A DNA stretch of 64,000 nucleotides from Bradyrhizobium cytisi (GCF_008123515.1 NZ_VSSR01000001.1:62001-126000), one strand, 5' to 3'; numbered from the stretch's first letter, positions 37,418 to 47,611 are shown. Numbers and translations: made by a program. The notes: generated from the letters alone by a model not told the origin.

Positions 37418-38470
37418 TTAACGCGCGCCTGCGGCCCGGGCCCGGAAATCGCCGGGCGCCATGCCATAGGCGGCGTTGAAGACCCGGTAATAGGTCGCCA
37501 GGCTCTCGAAGCCGCAGGCGCTGGCGATGTCGGCGATCAGCCGCTCCGGCGCTTCGCACATCAAGCGGCGGCTCTGCTTCAACCGCTCTTCCGTCACGGT
37601 CTGCGAGAAGCTGCGGTCGGCGACCTCGAACAGCATGTGCAAATGGCGCACGGAGACGCCGAGCAGGTCGGCGACACGCGTCGGCGCCAGATCGGGGTCT
37701 TGCAGATGGCGCGCGATCAGGCGCCGCGCCAGCGAGAGGCGGCCGGTCCGGAGCGCGGCCTGTCCGCGCCGGCTGCCCGGCCTGACGATGCCGCGCTCTA
37801 TCAGCGCCAGCTGCCCCAAGGCCTGTACAAGCAAGGCCTGCACAAGCGGGACCGCGCCGGACGAACCATCATTCGCGGCGGCGTCGCCGAGGTCGGCAAA
37901 GCAGGCGTCGAGCAGAGGCGCGAGAGCGGGATCGTTGAAAACCTTGGGCGCAAGCTCGCGCGTGCGCTTGTCCTGTGTCGCGAGGCCGCTGACGGGGATC
38001 TTCAGGATCCGCAGATGGAAACCGGAATCGCCCAACGGCCTCGTGTGGTAGGGCAGGTCGGTATGGCTGGTGGCAAAGCCGCCATTGGCGATCGCGAAAT
38101 CGCTCGAGCGCATGCCGCCGAACCAACCGCCGCCGCCGAGCTGCTGGTAGACGCAGATGCTGTCACCCGGCGCGTAGCCGATGTCGGCCTGGCTGCGCTC
38201 GACCGCATAGGAAGACGCCTTCAGCTCCACGAGGGCGCCATTGCCGACCTGGCTCAGCGAGAATTCGCCGTAGAAGTCGCCGCGCCGTTCGCGCTCGAGC
38301 TCGGCGGTGACCCCGAACAGCCCCTTGGCGCGGACCTCGCGCCAGAAATCGAAGCGATCGTGCGGCTCGACCTCGTCGGTGCACCAGCGATACACGGCAG
38401 CCCTCGTCTCGAACGGAATTCCGCCCAAGAAGAAGCAGATTCCACGAGAATCTTCTATAGGCCAAATCAT
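37418..38470 (-). CDS. AraC-family transcription regulator
   Basis: 350 residues from ATG 38470 (MIWPIEDSRG). The N-terminal about 200 residues form an AraC-binding-like ligand domain (CTDEVEPHDRFDFWREVRAK, PGDSICVYQQLGG). The C-terminal HTH_18 has ADLLGVSVRHLHMLFEVADR and IADIASACGFESLATYYRVF, then ending GMAPGDFRARAAG. It is divergent from the caspase-fold gene by 116 bases. An inducer cannot be read from sequence. Confidence 0.88.
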   Translation of the reverse strand: MIWPIEDSRGICFFLGGIPFETRAAVYRWCTDEVEPHDRFDFWREVRAKGLFGVTAELERERRGDFYGEFSLSQVGNGALVELKASSYAVERSQADIGYAPGDSICVYQQLGGGGWFGGMRSSDFAIANGGFATSHTDLPYHTRPLGDSGFHLRILKIPVSGLATQDKRTRELAPKVFNDPALAPLLDACFADLGDAAANDGSSGAVPLVQALLVQALGQLALIERGIVRPGSRRGQAALRTGRLSLARRLIARHLQDPDLAPTRVADLLGVSVRHLHMLFEVADRSFSQTVTEERLKQSRRLMCEAPERLIADIASACGFESLATYYRVFNAAYGMAPGDFRARAAGAR

Positions 38471-38586
38471 GGCGCCGCGGGGACGGACCGGTTGAACCGC
38501 CGTTACGGCTGGACCGACTATCACATCAACGGCGTAAGGTTCCGCATGGAGCCAACGGGGAGCCGTTCTGCAGCGGGAATATCACG

Positions 38587-40104
38587 ATGACGCGTCGGTT
38601 TTTCAGAATTTTGGCGGCGCTTGGCCTGGCGGCGGGCCTCAGCGGTTTCGCGAGTGCCGCACATGCCGAAAAGCGTGTCGCGCTCGTCGTCGGCAACAAT
38701 GACTATAGGAACGTTCCGAAGCTCCTGAAGGCCGTCAACGACGCCCGCACTATGGGCGATACGCTGAAGCAACTCGGCTTCACCGTGATGGTCGCCGAAA
38801 ATCAGAACCGTCAGCAATTCTCCGAGACGCTGCTCGCCTTCGACCGGGCGATCGAGCCCGGCGACACCGCGTTCTTCTTCTATGCCGGCCACGGGTTCGA
38901 GATTGCGGGCCAGAACTATCTGCTGCCGACCGACGTGCCGGCGGCGGCCGAAGGCCAGGAAGAGCTGGTGCGCGACGCTTCGATTCTCGCAGATCGTGTC
39001 GTCGAGCGCCTCCAGAACAAGAAGGCGCGCACCTCGATCCTGGTGTTCGACGCCTGCCGCAACAATCCGTTCGAGCGCAGCGGCACGCGCGCAGTCGCCG
39101 GCGGTGGTGGGCTTGCGCCGATGACGCAGCTGCCCGAAGGCGTGTTCTCGGTGTTCTCGGCAGGTCCGCGCCAGACCGCGCTCGATCGCCTCTCCAACGA
39201 TGATGCCAATCCCAATTCGGTGTTCACGCGCACCTTCGCCAAGGAGCTGCTGCAGCCCGGCGAGAACCTCGTGCAGGTCGCGCAGCACACGCGCCGCCTG
39301 GTCAGCGAGATGGCCGATACCGTCAAGCACAAGCAGGTGCCGGTCTATTTCGACCAGATGGTCGACGACGTCTTCCTCAGCGGAGCCGCGAAGGATGCCG
39401 CGGCCGCGCGTCCGGCCGACCCGCCGCCGCAGAAGCTCGCGGCGCTGCCGCCGGTCTCGGTGCCGCGCGTGCCGAAGGAAGAGACGACCAACGCGCCGAT
39501 CGCGAGCTTCTCGCGCCACAATGGCGGCTGGAGCGTGACGTTCTCCTTCGCTGATCCCACCCTCGGGGTGTCCTGGCGCATGGCAGGCAATGGTGATTTC
39601 CGCGAGACCGGCTTCATCGACGCGCTCGATCCGCGCACGCGCAAGCGGATGCCGAACCCGTCGATCGAGCTGCCCCCGGACGCGCAGGCCGGCACCATCG
39701 AGGTCCGCTACGTCGACGCGTCCGGTGACATGCAGGGCCCGTTCCCGATCAAGTTCGATCCCGAAGCGGCGCTGATCCGGGACCAGCGCAAGATCCTCGA
39801 CATGACCGCCACGAGCTGGCTGTCGTTCCGTCAGTTTAACGGGCTGCTGGTGTATTATTCCCATCTGGTGTCATATCGCTGCGCGATCCGCGAGGCGCGG
39901 ATCGGCATCGACACGGCGGTGCCGGACAAGGTGCTGAAGCTGCCGCCTTGCGACCTCCGCGATCCCTCGGCGATCACGGCCGGCATGCTGCTCTACGAGA
40001 AGCTGCCTCCGGCCACGCAGTTCATGTCGGTCGAATTGACCTATCGCGACGGCAGCGTTTCCGAGGTCAAGAGTTTTCGTACGGCCAACCGCAGCAACAA
40101 TTGA
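38587..40104 (+). CDS. Secreted caspase-fold protease (C14)
   Basis: 505 residues. Signal peptide about 1-27 (FFRILAALGLAAGLSGFASA, cleaved after AHA). The caspase p20-like domain runs to about residue 270: VALVVGNNDYRNVPKL, the catalytic His102 in FFYAGHGFEI and Cys157 in LVFDACRNNPF. The His-Cys dyad is therefore intact. The C-terminal 235 residues are beta-rich with WSVTFSFADPTLGVSWRMAG, likely a ligand or cell-surface binding module. Predicted periplasmic cysteine protease with preference for Arg/Lys or Asp not deducible. Confidence 0.88.
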   Translation: MTRRFFRILAALGLAAGLSGFASAAHAEKRVALVVGNNDYRNVPKLLKAVNDARTMGDTLKQLGFTVMVAENQNRQQFSETLLAFDRAIEPGDTAFFFYAGHGFEIAGQNYLLPTDVPAAAEGQEELVRDASILADRVVERLQNKKARTSILVFDACRNNPFERSGTRAVAGGGGLAPMTQLPEGVFSVFSAGPRQTALDRLSNDDANPNSVFTRTFAKELLQPGENLVQVAQHTRRLVSEMADTVKHKQVPVYFDQMVDDVFLSGAAKDAAAARPADPPPQKLAALPPVSVPRVPKEETTNAPIASFSRHNGGWSVTFSFADPTLGVSWRMAGNGDFRETGFIDALDPRTRKRMPNPSIELPPDAQAGTIEVRYVDASGDMQGPFPIKFDPEAALIRDQRKILDMTATSWLSFRQFNGLLVYYSHLVSYRCAIREARIGIDTAVPDKVLKLPPCDLRDPSAITAGMLLYEKLPPATQFMSVELTYRDGSVSEVKSFRTANRSNN

Positions 40105-40143
40105 GCTGTCTCGGGGGCTCCGAAGCGGGCGGGGACTGGTCCG

Positions 40144-40428
40144 CTAAGGCCGGCGCTTCCTGAAGAGGCGCTTGGCAGAGTCGATGGCCTCGATCAGGGG
40201 TGGCGCCAGCGAGAAGAAAGTTCCCATGGCGATCGAGATGATGACATGGCTGAGCAGGAGCTTCTCCTGCTCCTCAAACGGATAGCCATGCTGATCGATC
40301 CGCACAGGTGCAAGCGCACCCGTCGCCCGCGGATCCAGTCTTCGCGGTTTGCGCGCCGGAAGCATGATCACGACAAAAAGCACGTTGATCAACAACCAGA
40401 TGCTAAGCACTATGAGGAGGGTGCGCAC
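40144..40428 (-). CDS. Hypothetical two-helix membrane protein
   Basis: 94 residues. One TM helix at the N-terminus (LLIVLSIWLLINVLFVVIML) and a second at about 62-80 (HVIISIAMGTFFSLAPPLI) flank a basic and acidic loop (RKPRRLDPRATGALAPVRID, then FEEQEKLL). The basic C-terminal end is RLFRKRRP. No family was recognised. It is convergent with the caspase gene and divergent from the FAD monooxygenase gene. Confidence 0.6.
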   Translation of the reverse strand: MRTLLIVLSIWLLINVLFVVIMLPARKPRRLDPRATGALAPVRIDQHGYPFEEQEKLLLSHVIISIAMGTFFSLAPPLIEAIDSAKRLFRKRRP

Positions 40429-40549
40429 AGCAAGATCATCCTGAAATCAATCGAACTCGTCAGCAACGCTACGGACCATTCGCTCTCACGGCAAACCAAT
40501 TCGGACTTGTTGCACCGCACAGCGGACTAAAGTCGCAAGCGAGGATCTG

Positions 40550-41818
40550 ATGGCTGAAACAGATACGCCTCAGCACACCGTAGGTCACTCCGTGAGAGTC
40601 CGGTGTTGCATTGTCGGCGGTGGGCCCGCGGGAATGATGCTCGGCTATCTCCTCGGGCGCGCCGGCATCGATGTCGTGGTGCTGGAGAAGCACGCCGATT
40701 TCTTCCGCGATTTTCGCGGTGATACCGTGCATCCCTCGACGCTCCAGCTGATGGACGAGCTCGGCCTGATCGACGGCTTCCTCAAGCTGCCGCATCAGCG
40801 CTTGCAGACGATGGATGGCCTGTTCGGCGGCACCAAGGTGCGGATCGCCGATCTCAGCCGGCTCAACACGAAATACCCCTTCATCGCCTTTATGCCGCAG
40901 TGGGATTTCCTGAATTTCCTGCGCAAGGCAGGCGGGCGCTTCGCCTCGCTCAAGGTGATGATGAGCACGGAGGCGGTCGACCTGATCCGCCGCGGCGAGA
41001 CCATCGCCGGCGTGCGCGCGGAAACGCCAGACGGCACTGTGGACATCGAGGCCGATCTCACCGTCGCCTGCGACGGCCGGCATTCGACCGTGCGCGAGCG
41101 CGCCGGCCTTGAGGTCAAGGAGATCGGCGCGCCGATGGACGTGCTCTGGTTCCGTGCCGGCCGCAAGCCGGACGAGACCGAGAATCTGTTTGCACGGATC
41201 GAGCCCGGCAGGATGATGGTCACGTTCGACCGTGGCGATTACTGGCAGTGCGCCTATGTCATCGCCAAAGGGCAATACGATGCGGTGAAGGCGAGGGGGT
41301 TGCAGGCACTGCTCGACGACGTCGTGCGGATGGCGCCGGTCCTGCGATCCGGAGTTGCCGACGTGAAGAGTTTTGACGACATCAAGCTTCTGACGGTCGC
41401 GATCAACCGCCTGCCACGCTGGACACGGCCGGGCCTGCTCTGCATCGGCGACGCCGCACACGCGATGTCGCCGGTCGGCGGCGTCGGCGTCAATCTCGCC
41501 GTACAGGACGCGGTCGCGACTGCAAACCTGCTCGCGGAGAAGCTTCAGCGCGGCTGTCCATCCGAGGACGAGCTCGATACCGTGCGGCGCCGCCGCGAGT
41601 TCCCGGTGAAGATGACCCAGGCGATGCAGGTGATCGTGCAGAACAACATCATCAGGGGCGCGCTGCAGGGCGGCGATCACCCGCTCAAGGTGCCGCTGCT
41701 CCTGCGATTGATCTCCGCATCGCCATGGCTTCAGGGGATTGCGGCGCGCTTCGTTGCGCTCGGTGTGCGGCCCGAGCACGTGCGTTCAAAGGCCGCGCCG
41801 GCGTCAGGGATTCAGTAG
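40550..41818 (+). CDS. FAD-dependent monooxygenase (PheA/TfdB class)
   Basis: 422 residues. FAD site GGGPAGMMLGYLLGRAG, the DG motif ADLTVACDGRHSTVRERAG and the second FAD motif LCIGDAAHAMSPVGGVGVN are all present. This is the class A flavoprotein hydroxylase pattern, using NAD(P)H and oxygen to hydroxylate a ring or related substrate. The substrate pocket is not diagnostic. It stands alone after the small membrane protein and before a porin. Confidence 0.9.
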   Translation: MAETDTPQHTVGHSVRVRCCIVGGGPAGMMLGYLLGRAGIDVVVLEKHADFFRDFRGDTVHPSTLQLMDELGLIDGFLKLPHQRLQTMDGLFGGTKVRIADLSRLNTKYPFIAFMPQWDFLNFLRKAGGRFASLKVMMSTEAVDLIRRGETIAGVRAETPDGTVDIEADLTVACDGRHSTVRERAGLEVKEIGAPMDVLWFRAGRKPDETENLFARIEPGRMMVTFDRGDYWQCAYVIAKGQYDAVKARGLQALLDDVVRMAPVLRSGVADVKSFDDIKLLTVAINRLPRWTRPGLLCIGDAAHAMSPVGGVGVNLAVQDAVATANLLAEKLQRGCPSEDELDTVRRRREFPVKMTQAMQVIVQNNIIRGALQGGDHPLKVPLLLRLISASPWLQGIAARFVALGVRPEHVRSKAAPASGIQ

Positions 41819-41987
41819 GGATAATGTCGCGTTAAATCGCGCGCTTTGCGTTGCGTTCGCGCAACAGCGCACGCGGATTTATAGACCGCAATGCGTCAAT
41901 CCGGCGCCTTAACTCTCTTGATTCAAATTTGAGTAAGAACTGTCTGTGAGCGTGCACCCATCAAAGGACACGGGGTGTACCAGTATC

Positions 41988-42758
41988 ATGCGTAACAAAT
42001 TGATTGCCGCCTTCGCCTGCACGACCGCTCTGGTTTCGACCGGCGCTGCTTCCGCTGCCGATCTCGGCGCGCGGCCCTACACCAAGGCGCCGGCCTATAT
42101 CGAGCCTCTGTTCAACTGGACCGGATTCTATGTCGGCGGCCACATCGGTGGCGCATGGACCAACGAGCAGTTCATCAACAATGGCATCGGGGCGCCGTTC
42201 GGTGATCTGACGCCCGGCCAAGGCTATCGTCAGCGTGGTAGCGGCATCATGGGCGGCGCCCAGATCGGCTACAACTGGCAGGCCAACAACTACGTGTTCG
42301 GCATGGAAGGCACGATCTCCGGCCTCAACAACAAAGGTACCGTCGTGAACACCGCGTTCGGCGCGGGCGACGACGTATTCTCCTGGCGTGCGAACGTTCT
42401 TGCCACCGTCGTCGGTCGCGCTGGCTTTGCCGTGCAGAACAACCTGTTCTACATCAAGGGCGGCTATGCCGGCGTCAACAACCGCCTGTCGGTAACCGAC
42501 ACGGTCGGCCCGGCGACGGGCAACGGCGGTCAGACCCACTGGGCCAACGGCTGGACCGTGGGCGCCGGCTGGGAATACGGCATCACCCGCAACTGGATCG
42601 TCGGCCTCGAGTACAATTACGCGGCCTTCGGCAGCCAGACCTATCAGCTCGGCGGCACCTCGGGCAATTACACGTTCGATGCCAAGCCGCGCGACATCCA
42701 GTGGGCCGTCGTGCGCGCGAGCTACAAGTTCGATGCGCCGGTCATCGGCCGCTACTGA
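41988..42758 (+). CDS. Omp25/RopB-like outer membrane protein 1
   Basis: 256 residues from ATG 41988. Signal peptide about 1-24 (MRNKLIAAFACTTALVSTGA). The mature N-terminus is ADLGARPYTKAPAY, then FNWTGFYVGGHIGGAW; alternating aromatic beta strands end with DAPVIGRY. This is the eight-strand beta-barrel family of rhizobial surface proteins. A strong rho-independent terminator follows at 42805. Upstream, a 170-base gap contains the promoter; two similar genes occur nearby. Confidence 0.93.
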   Translation: MRNKLIAAFACTTALVSTGAASAADLGARPYTKAPAYIEPLFNWTGFYVGGHIGGAWTNEQFINNGIGAPFGDLTPGQGYRQRGSGIMGGAQIGYNWQANNYVFGMEGTISGLNNKGTVVNTAFGAGDDVFSWRANVLATVVGRAGFAVQNNLFYIKGGYAGVNNRLSVTDTVGPATGNGGQTHWANGWTVGAGWEYGITRNWIVGLEYNYAAFGSQTYQLGGTSGNYTFDAKPRDIQWAVVRASYKFDAPVIGRY

Positions 42759-42804
42759 GCAACAAACGACCAATCAGCAAAAAAGATCACTGCCAAAAAT
42801 TTAG

Positions 42805-42835
42805 AGCCCCGGCATCGCCGGGGCTTCTTTTTTTT
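42805..42835 (+). terminator. Rho-independent terminator
   Basis: AGCCCCGGC-ATC-GCCGGGGCT is a perfect 9-bp stem with a 3-base loop, followed by TCTTTTTTTTT. It ends the porin 1 transcript and lies 15 bases before the convergent SDR stop. Confidence 0.95.
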
Positions 42836-42849
42836 ACGCGAAAGGCGCC

Positions 42850-43620
42850 TCACGCCATTACTGAAAACCCGCCGTCGACGGGGATCGCTGTACCCGTGAC
42901 GAAGTTCGAGGCGGGCGAGGCCAAGAAGACCGCGATGCCGGCGAAGTCGTCGATGTCGCCCCAGCGCCCCGCAGGCGTGCGCGCCAGCACGCGCTCGTGC
43001 AGACCCGACACCTGCTGCCGCGCGCCGCGGGTGAGATCGGTGTCGATCCAGCCCGGCAGGATCGCATTGACCTGAATGTTGTCGGGCGCCCAGGCATTCG
43101 CGCAGGCGCGCGTGTACTGCACGATGCCGCCCTTGCTGGCCGCATAGGCGGTCGCGAAGCTCGCGCCGAAGATCGACATCATTGAGCCGATGTTGATCAC
43201 CTTGCCGTTGCCCGATGCCTTCAGCGCCGGATAGGCGAGCTTCGAGCACAGGAAGGCGCTGGTGAGGTTGGTGTCGATCACCTTGTTCCACTCGTCGAGC
43301 TCGAGCTCGTGCGGCGGCTTGCGGATGCTCATGCCGGCGTTGTTGATCAGGATGTCGATGCGGCCGAGATCCCCAACGACGCGGTCGATCATCGCCGCGA
43401 CCGCGTCCTTGTCGGTGACGTCGGTGGTGACGGAAATCGCCTTCACGCCGCGCGCCTTGAGATCGGCAACGGCAGCCGCCGACTTGGTTTCGTTGCGTCC
43501 GACCACGGCAATATCGGCGCCGGCGTCCGCAAGCCCATGGGCGAGGCCGAGTCCGATGCCGCCGTTGCCTCCTGTGACGATCGCGACCTTGCCGCGGAGA
43601 TCGAACCGGTTGGATGTCAT
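42850..43620 (-). CDS. Short-chain dehydrogenase/reductase
   Basis: 256 residues. NAD(P)-binding TGGNGGIG (17-24 or so), NNAG, and the catalytic tetrad N-S-Y-K with SMMSIFGASFATAYAASKGG (Tyr and Lys near 159/163). NVQVNAILPGW-type loop and the PVDGGFSVMA end are typical of classical SDRs such as glucose-1- or gluconate dehydrogenases. A 61-aa membrane protein precedes it by 22 bases; the natural substrate is unknown. Confidence 0.93.
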   Translation of the reverse strand: MTSNRFDLRGKVAIVTGGNGGIGLGLAHGLADAGADIAVVGRNETKSAAAVADLKARGVKAISVTTDVTDKDAVAAMIDRVVGDLGRIDILINNAGMSIRKPPHELELDEWNKVIDTNLTSAFLCSKLAYPALKASGNGKVINIGSMMSIFGASFATAYAASKGGIVQYTRACANAWAPDNIQVNAILPGWIDTDLTRGARQQVSGLHERVLARTPAGRWGDIDDFAGIAVFLASPASNFVTGTAIPVDGGFSVMA

Positions 43621-43641
43621 GCTTTCACTTCCTGGTTTCTT

Positions 43642-43827
43642 CTATTGGTTGCTTTGCCAGATCAGCACCAGCCCGAAGCCTGCCATGGCGGCGCCATAGC
43701 CGGCCCATTGCAGCTGGTTGACCATGAAGCTCGATCGCGGCCAGGCGACGGTGCCCGTGCCTTGTCCGATCCAGAGCAGCCCGACAGCGAGGGCAAACAG
43801 GCCTGCGATCAGCAGAAATCTGCGCAT
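43642..43827 (-). CDS. 61-aa two-helix membrane protein
   Basis: From ATG 43827 with GGGAGGA upstream. Two hydrophobic helices (RFLLIAGLFALAVGLLWIG and LQWAGYGAAMAGFGLVLIW) with a short polar loop. It is 22 bases before the SDR gene and so in its transcript. No named family is clear to me. The ribosome binding site and the co-directional position support a real gene. Confidence 0.65.
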   Translation of the reverse strand: MRRFLLIAGLFALAVGLLWIGQGTGTVAWPRSSFMVNQLQWAGYGAAMAGFGLVLIWQSNQ

Positions 43828-44050
43828 GCATTCCTCCCTGTCGGTCTGATTCTGTCGTGGCCTGCGGCACAAAAGGACGGCCGCACTTCGCGAGAGCTTG
43901 AGGCCAGACTAGCCGTAGCTTCTGTTCGGATACAATGGGCAGGGATGCAAGGCCGCGCGAGAACGCATGTTCGCCGAGACCACCCCGGGCATCGCCGGCG
44001 CGAGCAGCTCGTTGAAGGCGAGCATCAATCGCTCAGGTCTCCGAACACGA

Positions 44051-44077
44051 AAAAGCCCCGGCAATGCCGGGGCTTTT
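44051..44077 (-). terminator. Rho-independent terminator of porin 2
   Basis: AAAAGCCCCGGC-AAT-GCCGGGGCTTTT, a perfect 12-bp palindrome, 43 bases after the porin 2 stop in its direction. The stem core is the same as at 42805, so these terminators are paralogous. Symmetrical A/T flanks could make it bidirectional. Confidence 0.93.
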
Positions 44078-44119
44078 AGCGTCTGAAGTTGAATTCGGAT
44101 CAGATCAGTACTTTTCAGC

Positions 44120-44905
44120 TCAGTACTTGGCGACGACCGGGCCGGTCCAGTTGAAGCGGTAGACCAGCGAGGTCGAGATCGTCTGGTTCCAGCTGTTGGC
44201 GCGGATGCTGTTAACGCCGGTCGGCAGGTTGGTGACGTCGGAGAGCTCATCCCGGGTCTTGGCGTTGTAGAAGGCCGAACGGTACTCGGTCTTCATGAAC
44301 CAGCCGGGCGAGGAGATGCCGAAGATGTTCAGGCTGTTCTCGACGCCGCCGCCGACGAAGAAGCCGTTGCGGTTGTAGCCGGCGAGATGGACACCGGCGG
44401 GAACGCCGCCCAGATTGGTGAAGCTCGTGCTGCCGAAGTGAGCGCCCGAATAACCGCCGTTGACGTAGGAGAGAACGTTCGGAGCGACCAGCCAGCCGAG
44501 GCGGACGCCGGCGGCCCAGGAGTCTTCCAGCTTCTGGTTGCCGGTGTAGCCGAGGATCGGATCCTGCACCGTGGAGCGGATGCTGCCGAACTGACCGTCA
44601 GCGAACACGCCGGCGACCCAGGTGCCGCTGAACTGCCAGTCGTAGCCGAGACCGACGGTGCCGAACCAGCCCGAGCCACCCTGACGCTGGGTGATGGTCA
44701 GCGGAACCGCGCCGACGGTCGACTGGACGGACTGGTCGGAGTTCGAGAGACCGCCGCCGCCACCGCCGAAGATGTAGAAGCCGGTCCAGTTGGCAACCGG
44801 AGCCGCCATCGGGGCCTTCACGTAGGGACGGGCCGCAAGGTCAGCCGCGGAAGCCGAACCGGTCATCGCCGCAACCGCGGTCAGCGCGAGTACAATCTTC
44901 TTCAT
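44120..44905 (-). CDS. Omp25/RopB-like outer membrane protein 2
   Basis: 261 residues from ATG 44905 (MKKIVLALTAVAAMTGSASA signal, cleaved before ADLAARPYVKAP). Beta-barrel region with NWTGFYIFGGGGGG, WQFSGTWVAGVFAD and the end FNWTGPVVAKY. Frame of the ORF extends upstream but lacks a signal; the chosen ATG fits the family. Likely abundant surface protein, related to porins 1 and 3 in this window. Confidence 0.92.
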   Translation of the reverse strand: MKKIVLALTAVAAMTGSASAADLAARPYVKAPMAAPVANWTGFYIFGGGGGGLSNSDQSVQSTVGAVPLTITQRQGGSGWFGTVGLGYDWQFSGTWVAGVFADGQFGSIRSTVQDPILGYTGNQKLEDSWAAGVRLGWLVAPNVLSYVNGGYSGAHFGSTSFTNLGGVPAGVHLAGYNRNGFFVGGGVENSLNIFGISSPGWFMKTEYRSAFYNAKTRDELSDVTNLPTGVNSIRANSWNQTISTSLVYRFNWTGPVVAKY

Positions 44906-45290
44906 GATTAAATCCCCAACCTTAGGTCCGTAGCAGGCGCGAGCGCTCTGAAGTCCGTGTGATCTGATGCCCGGACTATAGACGGTTCTCGCCGAAATGC
45001 TGTTGCAGGGCAGGCACAGTCGCCGGAAAACGCCCGCCATCCGGGTTTTGAGGTGCCGTCAATAAGTCCCCCCAAAAAGCGACGTAATTTCAATGTATTA
45101 CGCCGGTCTTCGCATCGCCTGCCCGGGTAGGATTCTGTTAGGAATTCGCCTTTGTCCGAAACGGAGGCGATCCTGCCTCAGCCTTGGCTTGCCGACCGGC
45201 CGCTGTGAGTCGTTGGCCGAGTCGCGCTTTCGCCATCCCAATTGAAAAACCCCGGCCTCGGGCCGGGGCTTTTCAGCGGAAATCACCGCA
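44906..45290. other. Porin 2 upstream region and parE downstream region
   Basis: No ORF or RNA is convincing in these 385 bases. On the minus strand a TATAGT sequence near 44975-44980 could be a -10 box about 70 bases before the porin 2 start. The right end contains the parE terminator. Confidence 0.5.
45247..45274 (-). terminator. Rho-independent terminator of parE
   Basis: AAACCCCGGCC and GGCCGGGGCTTT form a GC-rich stem with a short loop, flanked by A and T runs, 17-45 bases beyond the parE stop. The shape matches the porin terminators. Confidence 0.88.
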
Positions 45291-47339
45291 TCAGACGTCG
45301 AGCAGCTCTTCGCTCGCGAACTCGGCCTTGTCGGAGATGAAGGCGAAGCGCGCTTCGGCCTTGGTGCCCATCAGGCGTTCGACGGAATCCGCCGTGGTGT
45401 CGCGATCGTCGGCGAGCAGGACGACTTTCAGCATGGTCCGCTTGGCAGGATCCATGGTGGTCTCCTTGAGCTGCGCCGGCATCATCTCGCCGAGGCCTTT
45501 GAAGCGGTTCACCTCGACCTTGGCGTTGGCATTGAATTCGCTTTTGATCAGCGCTTCCTTGTGCGCGTCGTCGCGTGCGTAGACCGACTTCGATCCATGC
45601 GTCAGCTTGTAGAGCGGCGGCACTGCGAGGAAGAGATGCCCCTCGTCGATCAGCCGCGGCATCTGCCGGTAGAAGAACGTGATCAGCAGCGACGCGATGT
45701 GGGCGCCGTCGACGTCGGCGTCGGTCATGATGATGATGCGCTGATAGCGCAAATCCTCTTCACGATACTGCGCGAGCATGCCGCAGCCGATCGCCTGCAC
45801 CAGGTCGGCGAGTTGGGTGTTCGCCGTCAGCTTGTCCTTGCCGGCGGAGGCGACGTTGAGGATCTTGCCGCGCAGCGGCAGCACGGCCTGGGTCTTGCGA
45901 TCGCGCGCCTGCTTGGCGCTGCCGCCGGCCGAGTCGCCCTCGACGATGAAGAGTTCCGAGCCGTCCAAGCCCGCATCGCTGCAGTCGGCGAGCTTGCCGG
46001 GCAGGCGCAGCTTCTTGCCTGCGGTTTTCCGCGCGGTCTCTTTCTCTTGCCGCCGGCGCAGCCGCTCCTCGGCGCGGTCGATGACGAAATCGAGCAGCCG
46101 GTTGGCCATGTTCGGATTGCCCGACAGCCAATGGTCGAACGGATCCTTCATCGCCTGCTCGACGATGCGCTGCGCTTCGGCGGTGGCGAGACGATCCTTG
46201 GTCTGGCCCTGGAATTCAGGCTCGCGCACGAACACGGACAGCATCACGGCGGCGCCCACCATCACGTCTTCCGAGGTGATGGACGAGGCGCGCTTGCCCT
46301 GACCGACGCGTTCGGCGTGATCCTTCAGGCCGCGCAACAGCGCGCTGCGCAGGCCGGATTCGTGCGTGCCGCCATCGGGCGTCGGTACGGTGTTGGTGTA
46401 GGAGGAGAGGAAGCCGTCGGCATCCGCCGTCCAGGCCACGGCCCATTCGCAGGCGCCATGCGCGCCGTTGCGGCCCGACTTGCCGGAGAAGATGTCGGGA
46501 TGCACCAGCGTGTCGGCGTGGATCGCCGCCGCCAGATAGTCCTTCAGGCCGCCGGGGAAGTGGAAGGTCGCTTCCGGCGGAACATCCTCGACGCCCTTGA
46601 GCAGCTCGGGCGCGCAGTTCCAGCGGATCTCGACGCCGCCGAACAGATAGGCCTTCGAGCGCGTCATCTTGAACAGGCGCTGCGGCTTGAACGCGGCCTT
46701 GGCGCCGAAGATGTCGGTGTCGGGCTTGAACCGCACGCGCGTGCCGCGGCGGTTGTTGACCTTGCCGAGATCCTCGAGCTTGCCCTTGGGATGGCCGCGC
46801 TCGAACGTCATGCGATGCAGCTTCTGGCCGCGCGCGACCTCGACCTCGAGCAGCGAGGAGAGCGCGTTCACCACGGAGATGCCGACGCCGTGCAGACCGC
46901 CGGAGGTCTCGTAGACCTTGCTGTCGAACTTGCCGCCCGAATGCAGCGTGCACATGATGACTTCAAGCGCCGACTTCTTCGGAAACTTCGGATGCGGATC
47001 GATCGGGATGCCGCGGCCGTTGTCGGTGACGGTGAGGAAGCCGTCCGCGGAGAGCTCGACGCCGATGAAGGTCGCGTGTCCGGCCAGCGCCTCGTCCATC
47101 GAGTTGTCGATGACTTCGGCGAAGAGGTGATGCAGTGCCTTCTCGTCGGTGCCGCCGATATACATGCCGGGCCGGCGCCGCACCGGCTCCAGGCCTTCGA
47201 GCACCTCGATGTCGGCGGCCGTGTAATCGGCCTCGCCGCCGGTTCCGCGCGGCGCTGCCTTCGTGGCGGCTGTGCGCCCCTTCGGCTCATTGCCGTCGAA
47301 CAGGTCGTCTTTGGCTTTTGTTTTCAATTGCTTGGACAT
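45291..47339 (-). CDS. parE: DNA topoisomerase IV subunit B
   Basis: 682 residues. The GHKL ATPase is clear: [43 protein letters not shown]. The TOPRIM metal residues are [15 protein letters not shown] and DADVDGAHI. The C-terminus ends [20 protein letters not shown]. Length and the missing GyrB insert fit ParE. With ParC it decatenates daughter chromosomes. A strong terminator lies downstream; parC is not in the window. Confidence 0.95.
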   Translation of the reverse strand: MSKQLKTKAKDDLFDGNEPKGRTAATKAAPRGTGGEADYTAADIEVLEGLEPVRRRPGMYIGGTDEKALHHLFAEVIDNSMDEALAGHATFIGVELSADGFLTVTDNGRGIPIDPHPKFPKKSALEVIMCTLHSGGKFDSKVYETSGGLHGVGISVVNALSSLLEVEVARGQKLHRMTFERGHPKGKLEDLGKVNNRRGTRVRFKPDTDIFGAKAAFKPQRLFKMTRSKAYLFGGVEIRWNCAPELLKGVEDVPPEATFHFPGGLKDYLAAAIHADTLVHPDIFSGKSGRNGAHGACEWAVAWTADADGFLSSYTNTVPTPDGGTHESGLRSALLRGLKDHAERVGQGKRASSITSEDVMVGAAVMLSVFVREPEFQGQTKDRLATAEAQRIVEQAMKDPFDHWLSGNPNMANRLLDFVIDRAEERLRRRQEKETARKTAGKKLRLPGKLADCSDAGLDGSELFIVEGDSAGGSAKQARDRKTQAVLPLRGKILNVASAGKDKLTANTQLADLVQAIGCGMLAQYREEDLRYQRIIIMTDADVDGAHIASLLITFFYRQMPRLIDEGHLFLAVPPLYKLTHGSKSVYARDDAHKEALIKSEFNANAKVEVNRFKGLGEMMPAQLKETTMDPAKRTMLKVVLLADDRDTTADSVERLMGTKAEARFAFISDKAEFASEELLDV

Positions 47340-47611
47340 ATATCTTGATGCGTTTTGATGGCCGCGAAGGCAGCGAATCGGTTGGCCCGACTATGCCACT
47401 TCTGGCTTCGAAAGGTTATCGCAGCACCGGCCGGGCGCTGTGGGTGGGAGCTAATGCCGGCGAATTTACGCCGCAAGCTAACCAAATCCCGGCAATTTGA
47501 GGCTTCGGTCCGGCCGGAGCCGGCTTTGTGACTTGATGTCACACAAGTCCCTGGCTTACCAGTGCTTTTCACGAGCAGCACCTCAAGGCGGGGCGGGAAG
47601 GCTATTCTGGA

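Noticed and set aside
45561..47348. 595-codon open frame opposite parE
   Set aside because: Mirror of the intact topoisomerase gene; composition is typical of third-position GC shadow frames, with no domain match.
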